Positions 41,340-50,931 are shown, counted from the stretch's first letter. The stretch: 57,816 bases of DNA from Benthortus sp964440495 (GCA_964440495.1 CAYTSD010000004.1:1-57816), one strand, 5' to 3'. Made by a program: numbers and translations. Notes: generated by a model from the sequence alone, not told the origin.

Positions 41340-43160
41340 ATGTGCGGTATAACTGGATGCGCGGCCAAGGGGATTCAAGTCTCACCTCTCCTCCACAAGT
41401 CTCTTAAGAGATTAGAGTATAGAGGTTATGACTCAGCAGGCATAGCAACAGTCTATAATGGGAAGATCTACGTCAAGAAAGATGTAGGCAAGATAGATGA
41501 GATACATAAAAGACTAAACCTAGACGACCTTCCTGGATCTATTGGGATAGCTCATACAAGGTGGGCGACGCATGGAGCGCCGTCCAAGGTTAATGCTCAT
41601 CCTCACATAGATTGTAAGGGGGAGCTGGCGATAGTTCATAATGGGGTCATAGAGAACTTTCTTGAACTGAAGCAGGAGCTCCTCGATAGGAAGCATGAAT
41701 TTGCCTCGAGAACAGATACTGAGGTAATCGCTCACCTGATAGAGGAGTATCTAAAGATGGGTAGAGGTTTCTTCGACGCGGTTAGGGAGGCTGTTAGAAG
41801 ACTTAAGGGAAGCTATGCAATAGCAGTAATCTACTCTAAAGAGCCTGACAAGATAGTTGTGGCTAGGCAGGAGTCTCCGTTAGTTATAGGGCTTGGAGAT
41901 GGAAAGAATTTTGCTGCAAGCGATGTAGCGGCGTTCATAGAGTATACGAATAAGGCTATCTTTCTTCAGAATGGTGAGATGGCTGAGGTCACGGCTGACA
42001 AAGTTAAACTGGTTAGAATAGATACTGGTGTGGAGTTTGAGAGGAAGCCGACGACTCTTGAATGGAGTATCGAGATGGCTGAGAAAGGCGGCTACCCGCA
42101 CTTCATGTTAAAGGAGATTCATGAGCAGCCTCACAGTCTCAGAGAGGCCTTGAAAGCCCAGCAACAATATATCGACCTCCTCGCAGAGTTCCTCGATAGA
42201 AGTAGGGACACCTTGCTCCTCGCAGCTGGAACATCCTACAACGCCTGCGTCGCCGCATCATATCTCTTCTCAAAGATTGCTCGTCTAACAACTTATCCAG
42301 TGATAGCCTCAGAATATATTGAGAACTATGGAGCTTCATCGGGTGTCGACACGGTTATTCTCGCTGTAAGCCAGTCTGGTGAGACGGCGGATGTCTTAAA
42401 CGCCTTGGAGTATGCGAGGATGAGGGCTGCTACAATACTTGGATTGACGAATGTTGTAGGCTCGACCCTTACCAGGGTTGCGAGAGCCTATGTTCTCCAG
42501 AACTCGGGCCCCGAGATAGGGGTTGCAGCAAGCAAGACCTTTACGGCTCAGCTAATGGTTCTCTCAATGCTTGGTCTTAGGCTTGCTAGGAAGAGGGGGA
42601 AGCTGGCCCAGTATGAGATAGATGAGCTTAAGGAGGAGCTGCGTAGAGTTCCAGAACTCGTTGAGAAAGCTTTGAAAATCTCTGAGGAGCCTATAAAGAA
42701 GCTTGCCAAAGAGCTTGCAAACTCTTCCAGCATCTTCTTCCTTGGAAGAGGGATAAACTATGCAACAGCCCTCGAGGCCAGGCTCAAAATCATGGAGCTA
42801 TCCTACATACCATGTATAGCTTATCCAGCGGGTGAAAGCAAGCATGGCCCGATAAGCGTTATCGAGAAGGATTATCCAGTATTCTTCATCGCTCCAAACG
42901 ACTCCACCAGGAAGCATGTTATTGGAAACATTATGGAGATGAAGGCTAGGGGTGCCAAGATATACTGTGTTGGAACCGAGGGTGATGAGGAACTCAAGAA
43001 GCAGTGTGATTGGTTCCTTGGTCTGCCGAAGGTTCACGAGATTCTAAGCCCAATAGTCTATGTGATACCCTTCCAGCTTCTCGCATACTACATGGCTGTT
43101 GAAAAGGGATATAATCCCGACATGCCGCGGAATTTGGCGAAGTCTGTAACCGTTCTTTAG
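41340..43160 (+). CDS. glmS: Glutamine-fructose-6-phosphate aminotransferase
   Basis: Makes glucosamine-6-phosphate from fructose-6-phosphate and glutamine, the first step toward UDP-N-acetylglucosamine. C2 (MCGITG) is the amidotransferase nucleophile, with the ATHGAPS segment near residue 76 also typical. Two SIS domains follow: GTSYNACVAASYLF near residue 298 and GRGINYATALEARLK near 463. The C-terminus PRNLAKSVTV is diagnostic. 606 residues. Overlaps the convergent herA by 4 bases. Confidence 0.96.
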   Translation: MCGITGCAAKGIQVSPLLHKSLKRLEYRGYDSAGIATVYNGKIYVKKDVGKIDEIHKRLNLDDLPGSIGIAHTRWATHGAPSKVNAHPHIDCKGELAIVHNGVIENFLELKQELLDRKHEFASRTDTEVIAHLIEEYLKMGRGFFDAVREAVRRLKGSYAIAVIYSKEPDKIVVARQESPLVIGLGDGKNFAASDVAAFIEYTNKAIFLQNGEMAEVTADKVKLVRIDTGVEFERKPTTLEWSIEMAEKGGYPHFMLKEIHEQPHSLREALKAQQQYIDLLAEFLDRSRDTLLLAAGTSYNACVAASYLFSKIARLTTYPVIASEYIENYGASSGVDTVILAVSQSGETADVLNALEYARMRAATILGLTNVVGSTLTRVARAYVLQNSGPEIGVAASKTFTAQLMVLSMLGLRLARKRGKLAQYEIDELKEELRRVPELVEKALKISEEPIKKLAKELANSSSIFFLGRGINYATALEARLKIMELSYIPCIAYPAGESKHGPISVIEKDYPVFFIAPNDSTRKHVIGNIMEMKARGAKIYCVGTEGDEELKKQCDWFLGLPKVHEILSPIVYVIPFQLLAYYMAVEKGYNPDMPRNLAKSVTVL

Positions 43161-44605
43161 ACCCTTTCCCTAAGCTTGAAGAAGAGCCTCGTCTCACCCA
43201 TAGTCTTCAGAGGCATCTCCCTAACCTTCACAACGATAGGCAGGTCGTTCACCATCCTACCTATCATTAGGCAGTATCTTGGGGGGAGCGCCTTCGCAAT
43301 TCTCTTGGCGGTCTCAGAGTCTACTCTAGAAGCCTTCGAGATGTATTCTAGGTCTGATTCATTCGTGAAGTTGAAGAGGAAGATGTTGTCAGCCTGTCTA
43401 TAAACGGTCTCGGGTATCATGTCAGGCTGATTTGTGACGAAGATTGGGAATAGGCCTGTATGCCTCATCCTCGTAACAAGGTCATCCCAGTAGGTTTCCC
43501 TTAGATAGAGGTGAGCCTCCTCAGCGACGAGAAAAATCGGGTCTACTCTACCTTCTCTTAGAAGACTTGACAGCTTGCTCAGAAGATACTCCACTATTAT
43601 TCTTCTGCCGCTTGGAATGGTCTTCGAGAGGTTGACAACGATTATTCCTCCATCCTCCATATTGTTTAGGGTTTCCTCCAAGTTTGTTGCCTCTTCTTCG
43701 CTGAAGAATTGAGTTGAGTTGAGGCTCAGTAATCTGCTCATCAACGCTTCTCTAACCGATTCATGCATCTGAGCTCTTCCAGCGGCCTCTATTAACCCCC
43801 GTAGGCTCACCCTTCCCTTAACTCTCTTCACGGTTCCCCATAGTCGGATGAATTCTCTGAGGCTTGCGGCTGGAGTGTTTAGGACATGTTGAAGTATGTC
43901 GAGTATTGTTCCAAGCCCTGCGTCTTCTATGGATGCCTTGAAGTTTTCACCTGGGTTTAGAACTAGATGCTTGTCGGCGACCCCGCTTCTACCTCCGTCC
44001 AATCTTGTTGAGAGCCCAACATATTCTCCGTTAATGTCCAGTACAACTATCTTTGCACCGTATTCTGCTAGGGAGGTTACGAGAAGCTTTGCTAGATGAG
44101 ATTTACCGGTCTCCTTCTTCCCAGTGATTATTGTCAGTCTACCGTCGAAGGCCTCGGCGTTCACGGTCAGTATCCCGCCCATACACTCACCTATCACTAT
44201 AGGTCTTCTCCCACCGATGCTTGAGAGCTCAGCTATCAGCTCTGGGGATGCATGCTCTATCCTGGAGCCGAGTTTTGAGGGAAGCCAGAGGAGGTCGCTG
44301 CGCAATCCATCTCCATCGACTACTCCCCGGAGCTTCGCAACAACTATTCGGGCATCTCTAAGACCGGCTACAAGGGAGCCTACACCATAGGGGTCTATCA
44401 ACCTTGTTGAAAGCTCCTCGGAGCCAAGCTCTCTTAGAGCATCCTCAAGCCCCCCTGGAAGCTCGGCGTAGTCTACGTCTATGACTTGGAGGAGGAGACG
44501 TCTCCTACCATCCACTGCTTGGAGGTAGTCCCCACGCTGGAGGGGCTTCTCATCTGGGGCGGCGAGGAGCTCAACCAGGTCACCGCTCTTGGATAGAAGC
44601 TTCAT
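43157..44605 (-). CDS. herA: HerA-family bipolar DNA helicase
   Basis: A hexameric ATPase that, with NurA, resects DNA ends for homologous recombination. Walker A is GKKETGKS near residue 161, Walker B LVAEEAH near 370, and an N-terminal beta-barrel (1-100) contains the HAS-like domain. The 482-residue length is normal. It starts 4 bases inside the end of the nurA gene, in the usual NurA-HerA pair; mre11 and rad50 are not in the window. Confidence 0.9.
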   Translation of the reverse strand: MKLLSKSGDLVELLAAPDEKPLQRGDYLQAVDGRRRLLLQVIDVDYAELPGGLEDALRELGSEELSTRLIDPYGVGSLVAGLRDARIVVAKLRGVVDGDGLRSDLLWLPSKLGSRIEHASPELIAELSSIGGRRPIVIGECMGGILTVNAEAFDGRLTIITGKKETGKSHLAKLLVTSLAEYGAKIVVLDINGEYVGLSTRLDGGRSGVADKHLVLNPGENFKASIEDAGLGTILDILQHVLNTPAASLREFIRLWGTVKRVKGRVSLRGLIEAAGRAQMHESVREALMSRLLSLNSTQFFSEEEATNLEETLNNMEDGGIIVVNLSKTIPSGRRIIVEYLLSKLSSLLREGRVDPIFLVAEEAHLYLRETYWDDLVTRMRHTGLFPIFVTNQPDMIPETVYRQADNIFLFNFTNESDLEYISKASRVDSETAKRIAKALPPRYCLMIGRMVNDLPIVVKVREMPLKTMGETRLFFKLRERV

Positions 44606-45645
44606 CTAAACACCTCCCCGTCCACCGGGTTGAAGAGGAGGTCGCGAATCGAGGTTGGGTGGATTATCTCGACGCTCCTCCTGCGAAGCATGGCTTGGAT
44701 TGCCAGTACGTCGAGCTTGCTGAAGGTGCAGTAGTCGTGGGCTAGGATGAGGGTCTCAGGGTAGCCATACACTAGGGCATCGCTTCGGAGGAGGCTTCCG
44801 AAGACCCTTTCCGCGGAGGCGGTTATGCTGGCGTCAACCCTGAACCCGCTGCATCCGGGGCAGAGCCTGGCCAAGAATATGTCTCCTAGGACTCGAACCC
44901 TCATCTCAGCGCTCCTGACAGCTTGGGTGACCTCGACTAGGTAGGGTGGCTCAGCCTCGGCGCCCAAGGTTGTTAGAAGCTCACCCCAAACCCTTAGAAC
45001 ACTAGTCTTAGAGAAGGCGAGAATATCGTTTCCCCGAGGCCTGGCCTTCTCGAGAATCCTGCCTACTAGGTAGAGGGGGTTGTCTAGGGGGCCTGCGGAG
45101 AGGGAGCCGTCGAAGAGGAGTATGCTGTCGGTATAGTGTTCGGCGGCGTACTCCTGCATCCGTTTCTCGATTAGGCCTGCCATCACCCTCTGGATGGAGT
45201 TGTAGAGCTGGTAGTTTCCCCAGGCTTCGAGGGGGGCGGCGCCGAGAACCGAGGCGAGAAGCTCTCCCATGTTCTCGTAGCTCACATAGAAGACCAGTGG
45301 GCCGAGGACCTCGACAGCTGTTTTGGAGCGGTCTCGGGTTACGATGGCCCCCCTAACGGCTATGACTACGCCTCTCGACCCTGCCGCAACCCTTATCGAG
45401 GAGGTGTCTATGGCCACGACAGGGCGTCTAGGCGCCTCAAGCTCAGGTTGAATTATCTCAACGGCTCCTTCTCCCCGGCCCTCCAGAAAGGCTATACAGC
45501 ACTCATCTTGAACAATATTCTCAACACCACCAGCGTAAAGCCTGAGGCCGTCGACCTTCTCTAGGCTTCGGAGACTGCTCTCAAGGAAAGCTTTAAAATA
45601 GCTTTGTGAGGCTTCTATTTGGGGTTGTTGGCTTTGGAGGGTCAT
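44602..45645 (-). CDS. nurA: NurA-domain 5'-3' nuclease
   Basis: A 347-residue nuclease. The metal-binding acidic motifs are AIDTSS near residue 78 and LLFDGSL near 178, and a GYPETLILAHDYC stretch is near 290. It works with HerA in DNA end resection. Upstream of herA with a 4-base overlap. Divergent from a winged-helix gene across a 71-base promoter region. Confidence 0.86.
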   Translation of the reverse strand: MTLQSQQPQIEASQSYFKAFLESSLRSLEKVDGLRLYAGGVENIVQDECCIAFLEGRGEGAVEIIQPELEAPRRPVVAIDTSSIRVAAGSRGVVIAVRGAIVTRDRSKTAVEVLGPLVFYVSYENMGELLASVLGAAPLEAWGNYQLYNSIQRVMAGLIEKRMQEYAAEHYTDSILLFDGSLSAGPLDNPLYLVGRILEKARPRGNDILAFSKTSVLRVWGELLTTLGAEAEPPYLVEVTQAVRSAEMRVRVLGDIFLARLCPGCSGFRVDASITASAERVFGSLLRSDALVYGYPETLILAHDYCTFSKLDVLAIQAMLRRRSVEIIHPTSIRDLLFNPVDGEVFR

Positions 45646-45682
45646 GCCGCAGTTTCCCCTTGTTTATTGGGGTTTGCTGTGC

Positions 45683-45690
45683 TTATAAAT
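45683..45690 (+). promoter_or_regulatory. TATA element of winged-helix gene A
   Basis: TTATAAAT predicts transcription start near 45712, just before the ATG at 45717 and overlapping the palindrome at 45693-45707. Confidence 0.5.
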
Positions 45691-45692
45691 GT

Positions 45693-45707
45693 TGCTCAAC
45701 TTGAGCA
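45693..45707. promoter_or_regulatory. 15-bp perfect palindrome, putative repressor operator
   Basis: TGCTCAA-C-TTGAGCA lies between the TATA element and the start codon of winged-helix gene A, where a bound protein would block polymerase entry. Confidence 0.6.
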
Positions 45708-45716
45708 TGATGAAAA

Positions 45717-46136
45717 ATGAACGAGCAGGAAAAAATCAAGGTTGAGGTCACGATAGGGCCTGCCACGGTCAGGGTTGAGGCTCCACCCGATAAGTTGGAG
45801 GAGGCTTTGAGGCAGGTTGTCTCGGCTCTTAGGGCCGCCCTCCCCCAGTTGATGGTTGAGGAAGAGCGGAGGGAGAGGGTTAGGAGGAGACCTCAGCCCA
45901 CATGCGCATCTCTTCTCCGCCAACTCATAGAGGAGGGGTGGTTTGATAGGCCTAGAAGCCTCTCGGAGACCACGCAAGAGCTTGCTAGAAGAGGCTACAA
46001 CTATGACTCAACCGCGGTCTCCCACACCCTCCTAGACCTGGTTAGGGAGAGGGTTCTCGTTAGGGAAGGCTCGCCCAGACGCTACGTGTATTACAGGCCT
46101 GAGGGCAGGGTGGCTGAGCGGGAGGAGCGGGTCTAA
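45717..46136 (+). CDS. Winged-helix protein A, paralogous family
   Basis: A 139-residue protein. Residues 1-50 carry a beta-hairpin-and-helix module (KIKVEVTIGPATVRVEAPPDKLEEALRQVV) shared with three genes on the opposite strand at 46.1-47.6 kb. Residues 60-125 form a winged helix (SLLRQLIEEGWF, STAVSHTLLDLVRERVLVRE). Probably a DNA-binding regulator; a palindrome in its own promoter suggests autoregulation. It overlaps gene B by 4 bases, convergently. Confidence 0.65.
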   Translation: MNEQEKIKVEVTIGPATVRVEAPPDKLEEALRQVVSALRAALPQLMVEEERRERVRRRPQPTCASLLRQLIEEGWFDRPRSLSETTQELARRGYNYDSTAVSHTLLDLVRERVLVREGSPRRYVYYRPEGRVAEREERV

Positions 46137-46633
46137 GGCTTCTCACCAGTCTGGCCATACTTCTCGAGCACACGCTTTATCCCAAGCTGGGTTATGGTGT
46201 AGTCGCCTCTATCCAGCCTCCTAAGCATCCCACGTTGAACAAGCTCGGACAGCCTGCCTGACACGGTCTTCTCGCTCTTGGAGAGGCTTCGGCTAAGCTC
46301 CGAGAGGTTCACCGTCGGGCTCTCCCTCCTACCGAGGCTATGCTCGAGATGGCTTCGGAGGGCTAGGAGGAGGACTGCGTCCGTGACTGGGAGGTCGTCG
46401 AGGTTCTGGAGGAAGAAGAGGCCCTCGCTCTCCTCGTAGGCTATGAGGCCGCCCAAGCTCTCAAGAACCTCTTGGAGGCCGACGCTGTAGGCTATCTTCT
46501 TGGCAAGCGAGTAGGCTGGGATAACCTTCTCGAGGAAGGCGACTACCTGTCGATAGACCTCCTCGGGCGCTCCAGAGAACTCCGCCTCAAGCTCCCCATA
46601 CCTTATGCTGACCCTAAGCTCATCTTCCTTCAT
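46133..46633 (-). CDS. Winged-helix protein B, paralogous family
   Basis: A 166-residue member of the same family: an N-terminal module (ELRVSIRYGELEAEFSGAPEEVYRQVVAFLEKV), a helical middle, and a C-terminal winged helix (LSELSRSLSKSEKTVSGRLSELVQRGMLRRL near residues 110-140). Its start overlaps gene C by 4 bases. Together B, C and D form a coupled operon. Function unknown; DNA-binding is inferred. Confidence 0.65.
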   Translation of the reverse strand: MKEDELRVSIRYGELEAEFSGAPEEVYRQVVAFLEKVIPAYSLAKKIAYSVGLQEVLESLGGLIAYEESEGLFFLQNLDDLPVTDAVLLLALRSHLEHSLGRRESPTVNLSELSRSLSKSEKTVSGRLSELVQRGMLRRLDRGDYTITQLGIKRVLEKYGQTGEKP

Positions 46634-47106
46634 AGGCTCTCACCGAAGAGCTCTCGGAGCGAGGCTGGTGTAAAGGTGTAGAGCCCCTCCCCCTGTTTCA
46701 CCACTAGGCCTGCTCTCCTAAGCTCGCTCAGCCTTGCCCGGACAACCCTCTCATTAAGCCCCGAGTAGGCTGCAACCTCCTTGGGTGTAAGGGTGTCTTT
46801 CTCGAGGAGGCCTAGAGCCTTCCCCACATAGACGGCGGCCAGGCAGAGGAGTATCTTACGCTTAGCGTCGAGCTCCTTGAGTACCGTCACTCTACCCTCC
46901 CTTATCTCAACCATGCCTGCAAGCCTCTCGGCAAGCTTCTGGACATCGATTGCGCCGACAAGCTTCTTCACCGCCTCTAGGGCTGGATAGAGTTGGGAGA
47001 GATACCTGTTGACGCTTGCCCAGACCTCTTGGTATCCTCCCTCAAACTCTGCCTCCGTCCCTCCATGCCTTATAGTGATCTTGAGAGGTTCTCCGCTCAT
47101 CTTCAC
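46630..47106 (-). CDS. Winged-helix protein C, paralogous family
   Basis: A 158-residue paralogue. The N-terminus reads EPLKITIRHGGTEAEFEGGYQEVWASVNRYLSQ, close to B, and the C-terminal winged helix is LTPKEVAAYSGLNERVVRARLSELRRAGLVVKQ near residues 106-138. The operon position is between D and B with 4-base overlaps on both sides. Function unknown. Confidence 0.65.
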   Translation of the reverse strand: MKMSGEPLKITIRHGGTEAEFEGGYQEVWASVNRYLSQLYPALEAVKKLVGAIDVQKLAERLAGMVEIREGRVTVLKELDAKRKILLCLAAVYVGKALGLLEKDTLTPKEVAAYSGLNERVVRARLSELRRAGLVVKQGEGLYTFTPASLRELFGESL

Positions 47107-47552
47107 GCCTCCCTGAACCCGTTCTCAACGAACCTAATTCCCTTCCGCAGAATCCTGAAGACTTTCTTCCCGTTGACTCTACCCGCATCCTCGAACAGCC
47201 TATCTCTGACAAGGTCTCCTACAACGTCTCTAGGGTTGCTTGGGGTCGGCCACCTCGCTTTCCGATAGTATTCCTCGAAGTCGTCGTAGCCTACGTTTCT
47301 ACCCTCCCATTTATAAAGGTAGTAGGCTATAGTTAGGAACCGCTGTGGATGAGATTTTGGGTCAAGCCTGTCCGCGAACTCTATGAAGGAGGGCTTCTCC
47401 CCGGCTTCTCCTCTGCCTCCCTCCATGGCTGAAAGCCTCTCCAACATGGCTTCAAGCCAGCTTAGGTCGCTTAGCTTCGCCTCAACAAACTCTCTGTCAC
47501 CCTCAACCTCGACCTCAACGCCATTCGATAACACTCTAACCCTGTATGACAT
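47103..47552 (-). CDS. Winged-helix-like protein D, paralogous family
   Basis: A 149-residue protein and the first gene of the B-C-D operon. The N-terminal module (YRVRVLSNGVEVEVEGDREFVEAKL) matches the family; the rest (FADRLDPKSHPQRFLTIAYYLYKWEGRNVGYDDFEEYY) is a helical region followed by a winged-helix-like end (RDVVGDLVRDRLFEDAG). The C-terminal domain is more divergent than in B and C. A TATA-like element lies about 40 bases upstream (minus strand TTATAAC near 47592-47598). Confidence 0.6.
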   Translation of the reverse strand: MSYRVRVLSNGVEVEVEGDREFVEAKLSDLSWLEAMLERLSAMEGGRGEAGEKPSFIEFADRLDPKSHPQRFLTIAYYLYKWEGRNVGYDDFEEYYRKARWPTPSNPRDVVGDLVRDRLFEDAGRVNGKKVFRILRKGIRFVENGFREA

Positions 47553-47677
47553 GTGTGCGCTCCCGCCTGATTTAGGCTAGGAGATTGTTATAAGCCTTCC
47601 ACAGGGGATTGAAAGTGGGAAAATGGCTTAGGCTTCGGGTTTAGGGCACTCTAAGAGCACTGAAATTAGGTGGGCGG

Positions 47678-49588
47678 CTAATCGGAGGTTTGGCCAGAGC
47701 TGAGATGCTTCTTAACAAGGCTGTAGAGCCTCGCTCCGTCAACCTTCCCACGATACTCCTTCATAAGCTCCCCCATAATCACCGAAGCCGCCTTACCGGG
47801 ATTCCTTTTCACAAGTTCTCCATGCTTCCTGAGAAGAGCGGTAACCCGAGCCTCAACATCCTCCATCCTCACAGGCCTGAGGCCTAGAGCCTCAACCGCC
47901 TCTTCAACGGTCTTCTCAGGATTCTCAGCCAGCCAAGTAAACAGTTTCTCGGCAGCCTCCTTCGCGAGCTCTCCCCGTCCCACCAGCCTGAAAAACCCTA
48001 GGAGGTGTTGATCACTTATCCTCTCAACCTTAACGCCCTCTCTTCGGAGGCTTTTCAGGAGCTCCGTGAGGGTTGAGGCCACAACGCTTGCGGCTACACC
48101 TGTCTCCCCGACAATCCGCTCAAACAGCTCAACGCGCTCGGAGTCTATCAGCTCGTCGGCAATCTGCCTACTAAGCCCATACTTCTCAGCAAGCCTCCCA
48201 GCAACCTCGTCTAGAGTTGGTGGAAGCCTCCTCCTAAGCTCCTCCAAGTAGCTCTCGGAGACAGGGTAAGGCGGGAGATCGGTCTCAGGATACATCCTTG
48301 CGGCTCCAGGTCTAGGTCTTAGGTAGACTGTTGTCCCGTCTGGGCGTGCGCCACGTGTCTCGGATGGGACTCCGCGTAGAGCCTCGGCCGCCCGCTCCCT
48401 CACATACTCCAACGCTTCTCTAGCCCTCTGCTCCTCGTCTGCGACAAAGACTACTGCGTCCTCCTCACCAGCCTCCATCTCACGTCTCAATGCCATAACC
48501 TCCTCAGCGCTGATTCCATAGCCTGGAAGCTCGTCGGTGTGGAAGATTCCCTGAACCTCGGCCCATGCACGCGCCCTTCCCGCAAACTCTGCGCCAAGCC
48601 TGACCCCTGGAGCCGCCTCCAGACCTACTAGGCCTCCGAAGCCTGGGAGCTTGAGGGCTATAACCCTCCCCCCAGCCTTGAGACCCCTCTTCAACACCTT
48701 CGACCCAGTCTTCTCGAATAGGTGTGTAACATCCTTGACTTGGGCTGAGGTTACATCTTCTTCGCTTACCCCACGTTTCCTGAGCTCGTCTCTTATTTTT
48801 AGGAGGTGGAGTTGGCGCTTAACCTCTAGTTCAACAACCTTTGGGAGTAGGCCTAGCTCTTGGACACCCTTAATCTCAACCAGTGCTCCATCCCTAATCG
48901 AGATGTTCAGGTCTTGTCTGACGGTTCCTATTCCTCTCTTCACCTTTCCCGTGGCGCGGAGCAGCCTCCCGATAGCGTAGGCGACCTCAAGCGTCTCCCT
49001 GGGAGAGTTTATCGCAGGGGCTGTCGAGACCTCTATTAGGGGGACTCCAAGCCTGCTTAAGTCGTAGTGAACCTCGTGAGGTTTATGCTCAAGTATTCTA
49101 GCCGCGTCCTCCTCCAAGGTTATCGTCTGTATAGGGATGGTCTTTCCATGAACCTCTATCCTCCCGCCTAGAGCAACTACGCATGTGCGTTGGAAGCCTG
49201 TGGTGTTGGAGCCGTCGATAACTATCTTCCTCATAACGTGTATCTCGTCGACCGGTGTAGCGTTCATTAGGAGGGCTATGGTTAAGGCGACCTCCACTGC
49301 TTCTCTGTTTAGGTCGTGAGGCGGCTCCTCATCCATCTCAACCAGGCAGGTTGACGCAGTGTTTGCGTGATAGACTATCTTCTTACGTTTCTTTGCCTCG
49401 AAGATTGCGGCTGGGTCTACTTCACCTAGCTCGCTCTGGGCTTCCCTAAGCCACCTAACGAATCTAATCTCCCTCCCATCTGTCCTAGAGTCGGTTGGGC
49501 AGTCGCAGAAGAGCTTAGACTTTGTGTCGAGTTGGCGGTGGATTTCGAGGCCTACCTTCAGCCCAAGCTTCTGGTAGTCGAGGGTCAC
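47678..49588 (-). CDS. gatE: Glutamyl-tRNA(Gln) amidotransferase subunit E
   Basis: Kinase and tRNA-binding subunit of the archaeal amidotransferase that turns Glu-tRNA(Gln) into Gln-tRNA(Gln). The N-terminal GLKVGLEIHRQLDT (residues 8-21) and the EIKGVQELGLLP segment near residue 236 are typical. The 636-residue length includes the GatE-specific AspRS-like insertion and a helical tail. GTG start overlapping the gatD stop by 4 bases. Confidence 0.95.
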   Translation of the reverse strand: MTLDYQKLGLKVGLEIHRQLDTKSKLFCDCPTDSRTDGREIRFVRWLREAQSELGEVDPAAIFEAKKRKKIVYHANTASTCLVEMDEEPPHDLNREAVEVALTIALLMNATPVDEIHVMRKIVIDGSNTTGFQRTCVVALGGRIEVHGKTIPIQTITLEEDAARILEHKPHEVHYDLSRLGVPLIEVSTAPAINSPRETLEVAYAIGRLLRATGKVKRGIGTVRQDLNISIRDGALVEIKGVQELGLLPKVVELEVKRQLHLLKIRDELRKRGVSEEDVTSAQVKDVTHLFEKTGSKVLKRGLKAGGRVIALKLPGFGGLVGLEAAPGVRLGAEFAGRARAWAEVQGIFHTDELPGYGISAEEVMALRREMEAGEEDAVVFVADEEQRAREALEYVRERAAEALRGVPSETRGARPDGTTVYLRPRPGAARMYPETDLPPYPVSESYLEELRRRLPPTLDEVAGRLAEKYGLSRQIADELIDSERVELFERIVGETGVAASVVASTLTELLKSLRREGVKVERISDQHLLGFFRLVGRGELAKEAAEKLFTWLAENPEKTVEEAVEALGLRPVRMEDVEARVTALLRKHGELVKRNPGKAASVIMGELMKEYRGKVDGARLYSLVKKHLSSGQTSD

Positions 49589-50931
49589 AGCGCCTCAGCC
49601 TCCATTCTAGGCATATTCCTCCCACCAATCTCACCTGCAATCGGCGTGAGCATGAGACGCTTAACCTCATCTGGGTCGCTTGTCTGGGCGAGAGCCCACG
49701 AGAGCTTGACGTAGGCTGTCTCTGGAAGCATGTTGTCGAGAGGCGTTACACCCGCTTTCAAGAGGTCTCGGCCGTTGTCATAGACCCTCATATTCACCCT
49801 ACCCCAGATGCACTGGGATGTCATCCCAACGAAGACCCCCCTCTCCACAAGCCTTCTCACAACTGGTATGAGCCTTGAAGCGACGTGCCCAAGCCCTGTC
49901 CCCTCTAGGATTACTCCCCTAACATGCTTCTCCGTGACTGCCTCAAGAATCTCTGGAGGCATTCCAGGATAGAATTTCACCAGGGCTGCTTCATCGGAGA
50001 ATCCGGGTTTGAAGGTGTAGCCGTCTCCTCCACGTGGGTTCAACCCCTCCTCCCTAACCCGTATATCACCCATCTCGACATAGGCTATCGGACTGGCGTT
50101 CACAGACTGGAAGGCATCCCTACTGCTCGTATGGAGCTTCCTAACCCTCGTCCCCCTATGGACAGCTATCAGGGTATCCGAGTGCCATGCATGCATCGTT
50201 ACACAGACCTCGGCGAATGGGGCGTGGCCTGCAACCTTCACAGCGGCTATCAGATTCGTCGCCGCATCGCTTGAAGGCCTATCGGAGGAGCGTTGAGCGC
50301 CTACGAAGACCACTGGAACCGGGGGCTTTTGGAGGGCGAAGCTCAGGGCTGCGGCCGAGTATCCCATGGTGTCGGTTCCATGCGCTATTACGACGCCGTC
50401 AACCCCTTTTCTTATCAGCTCATCGGCCCTCACAGCCATCTCGTTCCAATGGCTTGGCGTAAGGTTCTCGCTGAAGATTGAGAAGAGTATCTCTGCGTCG
50501 AGGGCAGCTATCTCGGCGAGCTCAGGCACGATTGAGAGGAGGTCCTCGGCTGTGAGAGCAGGCCTAACACCCCCAGTCCTATAATCTATTCTACTCGCTA
50601 TCGTCCCACCCGTACTCATTATCGTTACCTTTGGTAGGCCTGGTCTTGACGGAGGTCTTGGAGGTGGGACGAACCTTGGCTTCACGGCCTCAGCGACCCG
50701 TCTAACCTTTACATCTCCATGAACCCTTATCCCGAGATTGTAGCCATTTGGAAGCTTTAGGACTATGTAGTCTGGCTCGGCGAGCTCGTAGCGTGCCATC
50801 AGAATCCCTCTATAGATGCGGCCATCGACCTCAACCTCGACCTCGTCGCCGACGCTTACACCAGAGGACTCCAGAACCACCCTAATTCTCCCAACGTATC
50901 CCTGAAGCCTCTCATCTCCAGACATTTCCAA
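49585..50931 (-). CDS. gatD: Glutamyl-tRNA(Gln) amidotransferase subunit D
   Basis: The asparaginase-like subunit that releases ammonia from glutamine for GatE. An N-terminal beta-barrel (1-90) precedes the asparaginase fold with the catalytic threonine in MSTGGTIASRID (near residues 106-117) and DGVVIAHGTDTMGYSA near 179. 448 residues. TTG start; an ATG two codons later is also possible. Forms the gatD-gatE operon. Confidence 0.95.
   Translation of the reverse strand: MEMSGDERLQGYVGRIRVVLESSGVSVGDEVEVEVDGRIYRGILMARYELAEPDYIVLKLPNGYNLGIRVHGDVKVRRVAEAVKPRFVPPPRPPSRPGLPKVTIMSTGGTIASRIDYRTGGVRPALTAEDLLSIVPELAEIAALDAEILFSIFSENLTPSHWNEMAVRADELIRKGVDGVVIAHGTDTMGYSAAALSFALQKPPVPVVFVGAQRSSDRPSSDAATNLIAAVKVAGHAPFAEVCVTMHAWHSDTLIAVHRGTRVRKLHTSSRDAFQSVNASPIAYVEMGDIRVREEGLNPRGGDGYTFKPGFSDEAALVKFYPGMPPEILEAVTEKHVRGVILEGTGLGHVASRLIPVVRRLVERGVFVGMTSQCIWGRVNMRVYDNGRDLLKAGVTPLDNMLPETAYVKLSWALAQTSDPDEVKRLMLTPIAGEIGGRNMPRMEAEAL

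Noticed and set aside
45707..45713. ATGATGA resembling a box C of a C/D guide RNA
   Set aside because: No box D (CTGA) at a fitting distance follows, and it lies at the start of a gene next to a palindrome that explains the site better.
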